Below are positions 35,674-44,205 of a stretch of DNA of 64,000 nucleotides, piece by piece. A model generated the notes under the pieces. It saw only the letters and a list, made by a program, of their open reading frames with translations, was not told the DNA's origin and made no database searches. Every line of letters begins with the position of its first letter. The first letter of the stretch is position 1. Source of the DNA: an uncultured Bacteroidia bacterium (lineage in GTDB: Bacteria; Bacteroidota; Bacteroidia; Bacteroidales; UBA932); NCBI GenBank assembly GCA_902779785.1, contig CACZDC010000010.1, positions 1 to 64,000 on the forward strand. Direction: 5' to 3'. The translations under genes and the position numbers were made by a program.

Positions 35674-36014
35674 TTGGCTCTTTTTGCGTTATAACCCATT
35701 TCCTGAAGCATTGCGACCACCTTGTCGCGGAAATCTCCCTGGATGGTGATTTCCCCGTCCTTGGCCGATCCGCCGACCCCGAGCCGGACCTTAAGCGTGC
35801 GGCCGAGTTCTTTCAAGTCCTCTTCACTGCCCACGAAACCGCTCAGCAGAGTGACTTGCTTGCCCCCACGGTTGCGGCGGTCAATACCCACGCGAAGATG
35901 CTGGCGCGAAGGCGGAAGCGTCTCACACTGAGCTTTTGTCTCAGTTTCATACTTGAAGTCCGGATTGGTGGAAAACACCACTCCCAGACGGGATTTCCAG
36001 TCATTGTCTTTCAT
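35670..36014 (-). CDS. SUI1-like translation factor domain protein
   Basis: Bacterial SUI1/eIF1-like protein (YciH type) of 114 residues; the SUI1 core is LRVGIDRRNRGGKQVTLLSG and LKVRLGVGGSAKDGEITIQG. The role in bacteria is unclear, possibly in initiation fidelity. The ATG at 36014 lies 5 nt after a TAAATTTG element, so a leaderless message is likely; longer frames cross the promoter. First gene of the SUI1 - DUF4271 - hemD - rnpA - yidD - ubiE run. Confidence 0.9.
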   Translation of the reverse strand: MKDNDWKSRLGVVFSTNPDFKYETETKAQCETLPPSRQHLRVGIDRRNRGGKQVTLLSGFVGSEEDLKELGRTLKVRLGVGGSAKDGEITIQGDFRDKVVAMLQEMGYNAKRAN

Positions 36015-36019
36015 AAGTG

Positions 36020-36055
36020 CAAATTTAAGCAATTTTATTATTTTGACTATCTTTG
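36020..36055. promoter_or_regulatory. Divergent -7 elements for the SUI1-like gene (-) and rsgA (+)
   Basis: TAAATTTG on the minus strand (36020-36027) is 5 nt from the SUI1-like ATG. TATCTTTG on the plus strand (36048-36055) is 9 nt from the rsgA ATG. Both suggest leaderless or near-leaderless mRNAs. Confidence 0.65.
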
Positions 36056-36064
36056 CACCCAGAT

Positions 36065-36997
36065 ATGAAAGAAGGACAGGCAACGGTCATAAAAAACGCC
36101 GGGAGCCATTATGAACTCTCCGAGCTTCCCGCGTGGGCCCCGTTCCCGGCTGTACTGCGCGGCAAGATACGCCTTGCCGGCTCTACGGCCACGAATCCCG
36201 TAGCAGTCGGAGACCGCGTCCTGTACAGCCTCCCTGACGACGGGTCCATAGCTACGATCAGCGAAGTCCTGCCCCGCAGCAACTACCTGATCCGTCGCTC
36301 GACCAATCTTTCCCGCCAGGCCCATATCATAGCGGCCAACTTGGATATCGCCTTCCTGACCGTATCGCTCTACTTCCCAGAACTGAAACTGCCTTTCCTG
36401 GACAGGCTGCTGGTGACCTGCGAGGTCTATGGGATCCATCCCGTCATCATCCTGTCCAAAGTGGACCTGTACCGGGACGAGGCCGCAGAGCAGGTCGAGG
36501 CCTTCCATAATATATATGAGAAGGCGGGCTATGAAGTGATCGACTGTTCCACGGTCAGCGGAGAGGGCGTGGAGAGGGTCCGCGAGTTGATGAAAGGGAA
36601 GCTCTGTCTCTTCTCCGGCGAATCCGGAGTCGGAAAATCGTCGCTGATAAAGGCCCTGGACGGTTCCCTGGACCCGAAAATCGGTAAAATTTCAGCGGCT
36701 CACCTTCAGGGGAAGCACACCACCTCCCTCTACGAAATGTACCCCATAGGCAGCGGCGGATGGATAATAGATTCCCCGGGGATCAGGGGTTTCGGACTGG
36801 TGGACCTGGAAAAAGAAGAGATATATAAATACTTCCCTGAGATGCTCGAGGCCTCAAGAGGCTGCCGTTTCACTCCTTGCACCCATACCCACGAGCCCGG
36901 CTGCGCGGTCAAGTCGGCCGTGGAAGACGGAACCATAGCCCCGGAGCGCTATGCCTCCTATCTCGGCATGCTGGAGGAAGATAAAAAGTTCAGATAA
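36065..36997 (+). CDS. rsgA: Ribosome small-subunit-dependent GTPase
   Basis: Circularly permuted GTPase that checks late 30S assembly. The 310-residue product has an OB-fold start, then G4 (SKVDLYRDE), G1 (SGESGVGKSSLIKAL), G3 (DSPGIRGFGLVD) in permuted order and a zinc-binding tail with CRFTPCTHTHEPGC. The ATG at 36065 is chosen over 36053, which lies in the -7 element. Confidence 0.95.
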   Translation: MKEGQATVIKNAGSHYELSELPAWAPFPAVLRGKIRLAGSTATNPVAVGDRVLYSLPDDGSIATISEVLPRSNYLIRRSTNLSRQAHIIAANLDIAFLTVSLYFPELKLPFLDRLLVTCEVYGIHPVIILSKVDLYRDEAAEQVEAFHNIYEKAGYEVIDCSTVSGEGVERVRELMKGKLCLFSGESGVGKSSLIKALDGSLDPKIGKISAAHLQGKHTTSLYEMYPIGSGGWIIDSPGIRGFGLVDLEKEEIYKYFPEMLEASRGCRFTPCTHTHEPGCAVKSAVEDGTIAPERYASYLGMLEEDKKFR

Positions 36998-36998
36998 G

Positions 36999-38339
36999 AT
37001 GTCCTTTTTCCGTTACTTCAGAATCAGCAAGCCCTCGGCGGACAAAGTGCCCGCAGAGCAGGTCGATTCTGCGTACAAGAGACTGAGAAAGAGGACGTTC
37101 TGGAGCGTCACCCTGGCCTATACCCTGTATTATGTGTGCAGGATGACTATGGGCATAGTGAAACAGCCGCTTATAGACGGGGGCATACTCAGCGCCGGAC
37201 AGCTCGGCATCATAGGTTCGGCATTCTATTTTGTCTACGCCTTCGGGAAATTCACCAACGGTTTCATCGCCGACTACTGCAACATACGCCGTTTTATGGC
37301 CGCAGGACTCGGGGTTTCCGCAGCGATCAACCTGGTCCTGGGACTGCTTGGGCTGCTGAGCGCCGGCTCCGTGGCGATGATGGTCTTCTTCGCCCTGCTA
37401 TGGGGCATCAACGGCTGGGCGCAAAGTATGGGCTCCCCTCCCGGGACCATAAGCCTGTCCCGCTGGTTCCCTCTCAAGCAGAGGGGGACCTACTATAGCA
37501 TCTTTTCCTCGACTCCTTCTCTCGGCAAGGCCCTGACTATGATATTTACTGGGCTGATAGTCGGAGCGGCGGGATGGCAGTGGGGCTTTATTGCAGCAGC
37601 CGCGGCGGGCGTGATCGGAACTGTCATAGCCCTAATTTTCATCTGCGACACTCCGGAAAGCGCAGGACTTCCCTCAGTGCAGGAACTCTCCGGTGAAGCC
37701 GTGCGGGAAATGGACAAAAAGCCGACGAAGGAACTGCAGAAATGGGTTTTCAAGCATCCAGGGATATGGGTCATCGCCCTTTCCACTGCCTTCATATACA
37801 TCACCCAGCACGCCGTGAGCGACTGGGGCGTACTCTTCCTCCAGAAGAAGAAGGATTTTTCCATTGAACGGGCCACCCAGATTATCGGGCTCGCCGAGTT
37901 TTTCGGAGTCATAGGCAATCTCGCCGCAGGCTGGCTCTCGGATGTGGTTTTCAAGGGGAACCGTTCGAGGCCGGTGGTGATTGCCGGGGTACTGACTATG
38001 CTCTCTCTCTGCGCCTTCCTTTTCCTCGGAGGAGGCTTCTGGGGAAACATTCTCTTCGTGGCCGTCTTCAGTATGGCTTTCAGCGTGGTCTTCTGCATAG
38101 TGGCCGGTCTGATGGCCCTGGATTTCGTGCCGAGGAAGGCGACCGGCGCGGCTCTCGGCATCGTGGGCATTTCCAGTTACGCGGCCGCCGGAGCGCAGTC
38201 CATCGCCTCGGGCTACCTTATCCAGGGATTCGAGACCGGCGGGACCTACAACTTCCTTCCCGTGTCCATTTTCTGGACCGTCTCCTGCCTGATAGCCTTC
38301 GTCCTCCCGGTCATAGGATGGAAATATTTGAGGAATTGA
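36999..38339 (+). CDS. MFS organophosphate:phosphate antiporter family protein
   Basis: Twelve-helix transporter of the GlpT/UhpT (OPA) family (446 residues), which exchanges a sugar or glycerol phosphate for inorganic phosphate. Family strings include YYVCRMTMGIVKQPLI, FGKFTNGFIADY, GWAQSMGSPPGTISLSRWFP and a C-half RKATGAALGIVGISSY. The substrate cannot be told; it may be glycerol-3-phosphate or a hexose phosphate. Starts 1 nt after the rsgA stop, so the two genes form an operon. Confidence 0.88.
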   Translation: MSFFRYFRISKPSADKVPAEQVDSAYKRLRKRTFWSVTLAYTLYYVCRMTMGIVKQPLIDGGILSAGQLGIIGSAFYFVYAFGKFTNGFIADYCNIRRFMAAGLGVSAAINLVLGLLGLLSAGSVAMMVFFALLWGINGWAQSMGSPPGTISLSRWFPLKQRGTYYSIFSSTPSLGKALTMIFTGLIVGAAGWQWGFIAAAAAGVIGTVIALIFICDTPESAGLPSVQELSGEAVREMDKKPTKELQKWVFKHPGIWVIALSTAFIYITQHAVSDWGVLFLQKKKDFSIERATQIIGLAEFFGVIGNLAAGWLSDVVFKGNRSRPVVIAGVLTMLSLCAFLFLGGGFWGNILFVAVFSMAFSVVFCIVAGLMALDFVPRKATGAALGIVGISSYAAAGAQSIASGYLIQGFETGGTYNFLPVSIFWTVSCLIAFVLPVIGWKYLRN

Positions 38340-38347
38340 TATCTTTG
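38340..38347 (+). promoter_or_regulatory. -7 element for cysK-cysE
   Basis: TATCTTTG directly follows the stop of the transporter gene and lies 32 nt before the cysK ATG. No good -33 element is seen. Confidence 0.55.
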
Positions 38348-38379
38348 CACTAATTTTACAAAACTTAACAAATATCCCT

Positions 38380-39312
38380 ATGGTTTACAATTCATTATCA
38401 CAGCTCATCGGCAAGACCCCCCTGCTAAGGATTGCAGGGCTGGACGGACAGAAAGCCGATATCCTGCTCAAGCTTGAATATTTCAATCCCGGCGGCTCGG
38501 TCAAGGACCGCATCGCCCTCGCAATGATAGAAGACGCTGAGGCCAAGGGAATCCTCTCCCCCGGCGCCACGATCATAGAGCCGACCAGCGGCAACACCGG
38601 AGTCGGCCTTGCCTGGGTAGGTACGTCCAAAGGTTACAAGGTAATCCTGAGTATGCCCGAAACTATGAGCCAGGAGCGCAGGAGCCTGCTCAAGGCCTAT
38701 GGCGCCACTCTTGTCCTCACTCCCGGCGGAGAAGGGATGAAAGGGGCCATTGCCAAGGCCGAAGAACTTCGCGACGCCACTCCGGGCGCAGTAATTCTCG
38801 GCCAGTTCGTCAATCCCGCAAACCCCGCAATGCACGAAAAAACGACCGGCGAGGAAATCTGGGCCGACACTGAAGGCAAGGTCGATGTCTTTGTCGCGGG
38901 AGTTGGTACCGGCGGAACGGTCAGCGGCAGCGGAAAGGCCCTCAAGAAGCATAATCCGGCGGTCCGAGTCGTAGCCGTGGAGCCTTCCGGCTCGCCCGTC
39001 CTATCCAAAGGCGCCCCGGGGAAACACGGAATTATGGGCATAGGGGCCGGATTCGTGCCCGCCACTTACGATGCCGGAATCGTGGATGAAGTAATTCCCG
39101 TCTCGGATGACGACGCCATCCGCGGAGCCAGGCTCCTGGCGTCGAAGGCCGGGCTTCTCGTCGGAATATCTTCCGGCGCCGCTTTCCACGCCGCGCTGAC
39201 TCTCAGCCGCCTCCCTGAAAATGAAGGCAAAACTATCGTTGCCCTGCTGCCTGACACCGGCGAACGCTACCTTTCCACCAAGCTTTTCGCACTTGACGAT
39301 TATCCCCTATGA
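38380..39312 (+). CDS. cysK: Cysteine synthase A (O-acetylserine sulfhydrylase)
   Basis: PLP enzyme making cysteine from O-acetylserine and sulfide. The 310-residue product has the PLP Lys in NPGGSVKDRIAL, the substrate loop PTSGNTGVGLAW, GTGGTVSGSGKAL and SSGAAFHAAL. Overlaps cysE by 4 nt; the two products form the cysteine synthase complex in many bacteria. Confidence 0.96.
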   Translation: MVYNSLSQLIGKTPLLRIAGLDGQKADILLKLEYFNPGGSVKDRIALAMIEDAEAKGILSPGATIIEPTSGNTGVGLAWVGTSKGYKVILSMPETMSQERRSLLKAYGATLVLTPGGEGMKGAIAKAEELRDATPGAVILGQFVNPANPAMHEKTTGEEIWADTEGKVDVFVAGVGTGGTVSGSGKALKKHNPAVRVVAVEPSGSPVLSKGAPGKHGIMGIGAGFVPATYDAGIVDEVIPVSDDDAIRGARLLASKAGLLVGISSGAAFHAALTLSRLPENEGKTIVALLPDTGERYLSTKLFALDDYPL

Positions 39313-40043
39313 GCCTCTCACTCAACCAGACCATCCATCATCTTAAGAGCCTGATGGCCCACGTGAAAGACGCCGTATTCCCGGACTACAGCGACGTGGC
39401 TACGGAATATGCCCTTGACGGGATACGCACCGAACTTTCAGCCGTCAGTTCCAAGGAAATCGCCGCCGCCTTTATGGAGCAGTTTCCGGAGGTCAAGAGG
39501 CTGGTGCTGACAGACGTGGAGGCAATCTCGGAAAACGACCCGGCGGTGACCGGAATGAAGGAGATTGTCTTCTGCTACCCTGCGGTGACCGCTATGCTCT
39601 ACTACCGCACCGCCCACGTCCTGCTGGGGCTCGGCGCCGGCGTAATTCCGCGTATGCTCACCGAATACGCCCACAGCGCCACCGGCATCGACATCCATCC
39701 CGGAGCCCGCATAGGCAGTCATTTCGCGATTGACCACGGAACCGGAATAGTAATCGGCGAGACCTCCGTAATAGGCAGCCACGTAACTATCTATCAGGGA
39801 GTTACACTCGGCGCCAAGAACTTCCGCTACGATGCCGACGGACGTCCGGTCAACCTGCCTCGCCATCCTATCCTCGAGGACGGAGTGACGGTCTATTCCA
39901 ACGCATCCATCCTCGGGCGCGTGACTATCGGGGAAGGCTCGGTGATAGGCGGCAACGTCTGGCTCACCCACTCCGTCCCGCCCCACTCCCGCATCCTTCA
40001 GGGCCGGAGCCAGGAGAGTTTCTCCGACGGCGCCGGAATCTGA
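39309..40043 (+). CDS. cysE: Serine O-acetyltransferase
   Basis: Enzyme supplying O-acetylserine to CysK. The 244-residue protein has the left-handed beta-helix repeats (GIDIHPGARIGSHFAIDHGT, GIVIGETSVIGSHVTIYQG) with the catalytic His. The C-terminal end DGAGI is short and lacks the usual basic tail, although its final Ile fits the residue that inserts into CysK. A second reading frame directly after the stop could be a lost or shifted tail (see next entry). Confidence 0.94.
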   Translation: MSLSLNQTIHHLKSLMAHVKDAVFPDYSDVATEYALDGIRTELSAVSSKEIAAAFMEQFPEVKRLVLTDVEAISENDPAVTGMKEIVFCYPAVTAMLYYRTAHVLLGLGAGVIPRMLTEYAHSATGIDIHPGARIGSHFAIDHGTGIVIGETSVIGSHVTIYQGVTLGAKNFRYDADGRPVNLPRHPILEDGVTVYSNASILGRVTIGEGSVIGGNVWLTHSVPPHSRILQGRSQESFSDGAGI

Positions 40044-40134
40044 GGCGGCGGAGAGAGAACGGCAGTGGGAGAAGATTGCGCCGATGATTGACGGCCTGCC
40101 GCTTGTCGCCCGTATCGCTATGAAGATTCTGTAG
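40021..40134 (+). pseudogene. Open frame after cysE, possible shifted C-terminal tail or gene remnant
   Basis: In the frame one nucleotide from cysE, 40021-40134 reads without a stop to a TAG and encodes a protein-like tail containing RERQWEKIAPMIDGLPLVAR and ending IAMKIL. It may be the original C-terminus of the acetyltransferase displaced by a frameshift, or the end of another deleted gene. No start codon of its own is evident. Confidence 0.35.
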
Positions 40135-40228
40135 TTGTTTTCCCCTGAAAAGCTATCTTTGCAGAAGATATGGCTTTGGGGTTTGTAGCGAGTTGGACTT
40201 TTAGCATACTCAACAGCAAAAAATGTAA

Positions 40229-41596
40229 TTATCTCAACCCGGACAAATCCGGTTTCAGAATCATTGATTCATCAATACGTCCTTCTTGTTTCAGGAACAT
40301 GACCATATAGATAGGGATATTCAGAATGTTTCCCTCACGGGACAAGTTGTCATTACACAGGACAACACCTTTTTTTATATTGTATTGCTCGTTCCCTAAT
40401 ACGTTTGTGAGGGCCGCATGCAGTTGATAATCCTTGCCGGATTTCACTTCGACAGGGAGTATAATCCCATCTCGCGTTTCAAGAAGGAAATCAAGTTCAC
40501 CTTGCTTTTTGCTGTTAAAGTAATATAATGATGAATAACCATGCGACAGCAGTTCCTGAGCCACTACATTTTCGTAGATGGAACCATAGTTTATGTTCAC
40601 TTCTCCGCTGAGTATCTTCAACTGGATTCCTTTTGCCAGCTGTGTTACCAACAGTCCAACGTCATTTTGGAAAAGTTTAAACAGATTTCTCTGCTTATTG
40701 AGCAACAGTGGGACCTTCGGCTCTTCGACATTGAATACCGGAATGGCGACTCCCGCGTTTTTCAGCCATAGGAAACTGTTCTCATATCTCGCATACTTTG
40801 CATTCTCATTCAGCTTCTTTAGTATAAACCGCTTATTCTTTGCATTCAGTTCAGAAGGAATCAGGTCAAAGATATCATTCAGATATAGCTTTTCGTTCGG
40901 ATCATACTGTGCAATATCCCGTTTGTATAATCTCAGGATTGCTTCGTGTTCGGATGAAACCTTCTGCATGTCATTTGTGTTAACGTATCTATCGACCGCA
41001 GCTGGCATCCCCCCTACAACCAGGTATATCTGGAAAAGTCGCATCATCTGTTTATGTACGAAAGAATCCACCGGCCTCTCTTCCTCATAGCACGTTCTCA
41101 GGTGTTCCAGAACGGATGGAGCTACGCCTACAGCACTCGCAAATTCTTCAAAATCCAGGGGGAAAACTTCAATGATATCCAAGAATCCAACCGGATACGA
41201 GCGGACGATATCCTTCAATTCAACGCCAAGAAGGGATCCTGTCAAGCCATAAGTATAGCGCCCGTCCTCCACCAGGAATTTTATCATCGTCACGCATTCA
41301 GGGCATTTCTGAACTTCATCAAGCAAAATGAATGTTTTGCCCGGCACCAACTTGGTTCTTGTAAAAGAAGAGAGACGCAGCATAATATCGTCCACTCCCG
41401 CCGCATTGTTAAAAATTGACCGGGCGGCCTCATTTTTAACAAAGTTTATCTCAACGTAGTTCTGAAAATGGCTCTCAGCATATCTTCTGAAAGCGACCGT
41501 TTTTCCAACCTGACGTGCGCCATCCAACATCAGCGCCATATTATGATGGTTTTCGTAAAAGTCTCTAATTATGAGATCCAGCTTTCGGTTTATCAT
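40229..41596 (-). CDS. AAA-type ATPase with DUF4143 domain
   Basis: Predicted ATPase of the AAA_14/DUF4143 family (455 residues), widespread in Bacteroidales and of unknown function. It has Walker A LDGARQVGKTVAF (near 24-36), Walker B FILLDEVQKCPE, a sensor region YGLTGSLLGVELKD and the C-terminal DUF4143 domain with YENVVAQELLSHG and the nuclease-like ELDFLLET / PVEVKSGKDY residues (E-D-ExK type). A+T-richer than the neighbours, which with many related copies in the phylum suggests transfer. Confidence 0.88.
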   Translation of the reverse strand: MINRKLDLIIRDFYENHHNMALMLDGARQVGKTVAFRRYAESHFQNYVEINFVKNEAARSIFNNAAGVDDIMLRLSSFTRTKLVPGKTFILLDEVQKCPECVTMIKFLVEDGRYTYGLTGSLLGVELKDIVRSYPVGFLDIIEVFPLDFEEFASAVGVAPSVLEHLRTCYEEERPVDSFVHKQMMRLFQIYLVVGGMPAAVDRYVNTNDMQKVSSEHEAILRLYKRDIAQYDPNEKLYLNDIFDLIPSELNAKNKRFILKKLNENAKYARYENSFLWLKNAGVAIPVFNVEEPKVPLLLNKQRNLFKLFQNDVGLLVTQLAKGIQLKILSGEVNINYGSIYENVVAQELLSHGYSSLYYFNSKKQGELDFLLETRDGIILPVEVKSGKDYQLHAALTNVLGNEQYNIKKGVVLCNDNLSREGNILNIPIYMVMFLKQEGRIDESMILKPDLSGLR

Positions 41597-41619
41597 AATT
41601 CTCTTCCATTTTTTCTATG

Positions 41620-41627
41620 CAAAAATA
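41620..41627 (-). promoter_or_regulatory. -7 element for the DUF4143 ATPase gene
   Basis: TATTTTTG on the minus strand lies 23 nt before the ATG at 41596, in an A+T-rich gap of 91 nt. Confidence 0.45.
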
Positions 41628-41687
41628 AGAATAATTTCCACTTTTTCCGACCGTTTTAATGAAAATTTCCCATTTTTTCTCAATTTC

Positions 41688-43295
41688 TTACGCGTCAGCT
41701 GCCGCCCTCATTGCCTGTCCTGTGGTCTTGAGCGCTTCGGTGTCGAGGATGCCATCGCAGAGGACCTGGCGGCCGTTGATGAAGACCCGGCGTATGCCGA
41801 AGGACTTCTTCTGGTCGGGCGTGGCGGCGGCAAGCTCTGACTCGTCAAAGACGGTGATGTCGGCCTTGAAACCTTTCCGGAGAAGACCGCGCTCTGGAAT
41901 GCTGAAGCGTTTGGCCACGCCACCGGTCATCTTGCTGATGGTGCGGGGCATAGTGTCCCCCTCCCCGCGGAGGGAACAGCGGAGGAACTTGGGGAAACAG
42001 TCGTAGATGGCTGGGTTCTGGATGCCGAACTCCTCCACCCAGGCGTCGGTCATATATAGGACGTCATCCCGCTTGCTCTGCCAGGAGATGATTTCCGGAG
42101 TGCTGTATGGCCCCATATTGACGCGGCCCTTGAAGTCCGACATCTCGCAGAGGTCAAGGTAGGTGTCGAAGCAGCCCTTCTTCCACTCCTTGGCTATCTG
42201 GTATACGGTCTTGCCCTCGTACTGCTCCATTCCGGGGCCGAGATAGGCGATCTCGATGTCCTTCCAGCCGAAGCCGAGCATCTGTAAGGAGAGCGCCCCC
42301 AGGATGGTGAAACGCCACTGGTTGAGCGGCTTGCGCTTGTCCTCCTTGGAGAGTTCCTGGAACCAGTTGGGAATGAAGACGGTGATTACCGAAACGCCAA
42401 GGGTCTCGTTGTAGATGTCGAACTGCGCGTCAACGCCTTCTGCCTTCATCTCATCGAGGATGCGGTGGAGTTCCTCCTTGCACTTAAAAGTGCTGCGTCC
42501 CACAAAAATGGCGTGCGAGTACTGGAGCTTCAAATGCGTCCCCTTTGCCATCTCACGGAGTTCATCCAGTGCCCTCAGGATATGGGCGCGGCCGAAGATG
42601 GGATAGTCCAGGGACACCGCCGATTCCGCCCTGGGATGGACGGTGAGAGGGAGATCGTATTTCTCTGCCAGGAGCGCGACCTCGCGGGTCTCGGGGACAT
42701 CCGCAAAGCGTCCGGGGATGTACATCATACCGAGGGATACGCCGCAGGCTCCGTCCTTAAGACCCTGTTCCATAATGGCGAGCATCCTCTTGCGTTCCTC
42801 TTCGCTAAGGAGACGGTTATCGTATCCGGCCACGCTGGCGCGAGCGCTGCAGTGGCCCATCAGGACGGCCAGGTTGCAGGGCATCTTGCGGTCAACGGCC
42901 TCGAAGAAGCTCTTCACGTCCGGGTATACTCCGGTGGTGTCCCCGTGGTAGCCGAAAAGGCCGGCGCCAATTTTGTCCAGGTTGGGCGTGTCCTTCTCGA
43001 AGCCCACGGCGGAAATTCCGCAGTTGCCTGCTATGAAAGACGTGATGCCTTGACGGATAAAGGGCTCGAAGTACTTCAGTGGCTCTTTCTTGATGGCGAA
43101 CCAGTCATTGTGGGAGTGCGCATCGATAAAGCCCGGGGATATGCTCAGGCCCGACAGGTCTATGATCTCGTCGGCCTCGTCCTGAAGGCCGCTCCCGACG
43201 GCCGCGATCCTTTCATCCTCCACAAGCACGTCACCCACGAAGGGCTCGGCGCCCGTCCCGTCATAAATCTTTCCGTTCTTAAGTAAGGTTTTCAT
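41688..43295 (-). CDS. N-acyl-D-amino-acid deacylase (D-aminoacylase-like amidohydrolase)
   Basis: Zinc amidohydrolase of the D-aminoacylase family (535 residues) that cleaves N-acyl-D-amino acids to a D-amino acid and an acid. The start TLLKNGKIYDGTGAEPFVGD is the composite beta-domain; metal ligands are in SPGFIDAHSHND; the family AGNCGISAVGF carries the Cys ligand; KLQYSHAIFVGRSTF supplies another His; the C-terminal KADITVFDESEL closes the fold. The ATG at 43295 is the normal family start. Its promoter region shares a 36-nt sequence with the region upstream of 50328. Confidence 0.9.
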   Translation of the reverse strand: MKTLLKNGKIYDGTGAEPFVGDVLVEDERIAAVGSGLQDEADEIIDLSGLSISPGFIDAHSHNDWFAIKKEPLKYFEPFIRQGITSFIAGNCGISAVGFEKDTPNLDKIGAGLFGYHGDTTGVYPDVKSFFEAVDRKMPCNLAVLMGHCSARASVAGYDNRLLSEEERKRMLAIMEQGLKDGACGVSLGMMYIPGRFADVPETREVALLAEKYDLPLTVHPRAESAVSLDYPIFGRAHILRALDELREMAKGTHLKLQYSHAIFVGRSTFKCKEELHRILDEMKAEGVDAQFDIYNETLGVSVITVFIPNWFQELSKEDKRKPLNQWRFTILGALSLQMLGFGWKDIEIAYLGPGMEQYEGKTVYQIAKEWKKGCFDTYLDLCEMSDFKGRVNMGPYSTPEIISWQSKRDDVLYMTDAWVEEFGIQNPAIYDCFPKFLRCSLRGEGDTMPRTISKMTGGVAKRFSIPERGLLRKGFKADITVFDESELAAATPDQKKSFGIRRVFINGRQVLCDGILDTEALKTTGQAMRAAADA

Positions 43296-43303
43296 AGCTA
43301 TAG

Positions 43304-43339
43304 GTTTAACACACAAAAGTAACGAAAATCCGCTAGATT
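43304..43339 (-). promoter_or_regulatory. Promoter-region repeat, copy 1 (TACTTTTG -7 element)
   Basis: The 36-nt stretch starting GTTTAACACACAAAAGTAAC is nearly identical to 50339-50374. On the minus strand it supplies TACTTTTG (43314-43321) as -7 element for the amidohydrolase gene. Confidence 0.6.
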
Positions 43340-43349
43340 ATTTTAGTTG

Positions 43350-43381
43350 TTTTGGAAAACCCGCGAGATTGACTAAATTTG
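43350..43381 (+). promoter_or_regulatory. Plus-strand promoter of a short transcription unit
   Basis: TTTTG (43350-43354) and TAAATTTG (43374-43381) are 19 nt apart, a very good promoter match. Transcription would start near 43388 and meet a terminator hairpin within about 60 nt. Confidence 0.65.
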
Positions 43382-43415
43382 CGACGTCATGGTTGAAACA
43401 TGATATTCTGATGAA

Positions 43416-43452
43416 AAAGGCATCTTAACCCAAGTGAGATGCCTTTATTTTT
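43416..43452 (+). terminator. Terminator or attenuator hairpin
   Basis: AAAGGCATCT (43416-43425) and AGATGCCTTT (43437-43446) make a 10-bp stem followed by ATTTTT. It lies between the promoter and the small reading frame at 43527, so it is either the end of a small RNA of about 65 nt or an attenuator. Confidence 0.7.
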
Positions 43453-43526
43453 AAAAGAGAAAGAGGAGTCAAGGATGTAGCCTTTACGCCGCCAGAACAC
43501 TTTTTACACGATCAGAATATTAAACC

Positions 43527-43709
43527 ATGCACAAAAAGAAAAGTGTTTCTCGTTTTGGCATCAGACTTCAGGCTGAGGTTAGAATGCCCGCTTTTATCAA
43601 AGTGAAATCGTATACTCGGTTTCGCAATGGCAAAAAGGAAAAAGTCTGTTCTTACTGCAGGCGGTCTTGGGAATCCAATGTAGTAAAGGTGCAGATTAGT
43701 CCCCGATAG
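43527..43709 (+). CDS. Small basic protein with CxxC, hypothetical
   Basis: A 60-residue basic frame (MHKKKSVSRFGIRLQ start) with the segment KVKSYTRFRNGKKEKVCSYC and one CxxC. Small repeats of the type K-V-x-S-Y-x-R-x-x-N-G-K occur in proteins of Bacteroidota phages and mobile elements, so it may be a real protein from such an element. It is enclosed by a promoter and attenuator-like hairpin on one side and a strong terminator on the other. Function unknown. Confidence 0.5.
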   Translation: MHKKKSVSRFGIRLQAEVRMPAFIKVKSYTRFRNGKKEKVCSYCRRSWESNVVKVQISPR

Positions 43710-43736
43710 GGAGTAATCCTCTCCCCTTGATTCCAG

Positions 43737-43770
43737 GAGGCCGACATCAACACTTGTCGGCCTCTTTTAT
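43737..43770 (+). terminator. Rho-independent terminator of the small unit
   Basis: GAGGCCGACA (43737-43746) and TGTCGGCCTC (43755-43764) form a 10-bp stem followed by TTTTATT. Confidence 0.88.
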
Positions 43771-43837
43771 TCTGCTTACATTTCATATACATATCGTTTT
43801 CCACTTTTGTGCGTCATCGTTTTTTTTGATCGTATTA

Positions 43838-44134
43838 TCAGATATTTATTCCCATTGCTTCTGATAGGAAAACAACGATTATTCCGATGTAATAAGCGCA
43901 AGCGGGAGTGTAATCCATATTTTGATATTTTATCTTTTTGTTTCGCTTTTTGATATAATGATTCGCGAACAGAATTGTCTTTTGATGCCTTAACCTGGCA
44001 GTATAAATTGTAGCCTTATTGTTGTAAATAAGTGCAATAATGCCCGGTATTAAGCCCAAAAATAGAATTAAAAGGATCGAAGTTCCAGTCCTATCTGGGG
44101 ATTTCCACGTACTCACCTTGATTAAAGGCATCAT
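43838..44134 (-). CDS. Hypothetical two-helix membrane protein
   Basis: A 98-residue frame with two hydrophobic segments (ILLILFLGLIPGIIALIY near 20-37 and YYIGIIVVFLSEAMGI at the end) and a basic middle. Not recognised. It closes a run of six minus-strand genes of unusual, A+T-rich composition and lies 71 nt after the preceding gene. Confidence 0.5.
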   Translation of the reverse strand: MMPLIKVSTWKSPDRTGTSILLILFLGLIPGIIALIYNNKATIYTARLRHQKTILFANHYIKKRNKKIKYQNMDYTPACAYYIGIIVVFLSEAMGINI

Positions 44135-44205
44135 TGTTTTCTAAATCCATATTCTTCGGTCTATGATTGTTAGATATTGGTGGGATGATGCTTTGTCCAT
44201 TGTTA

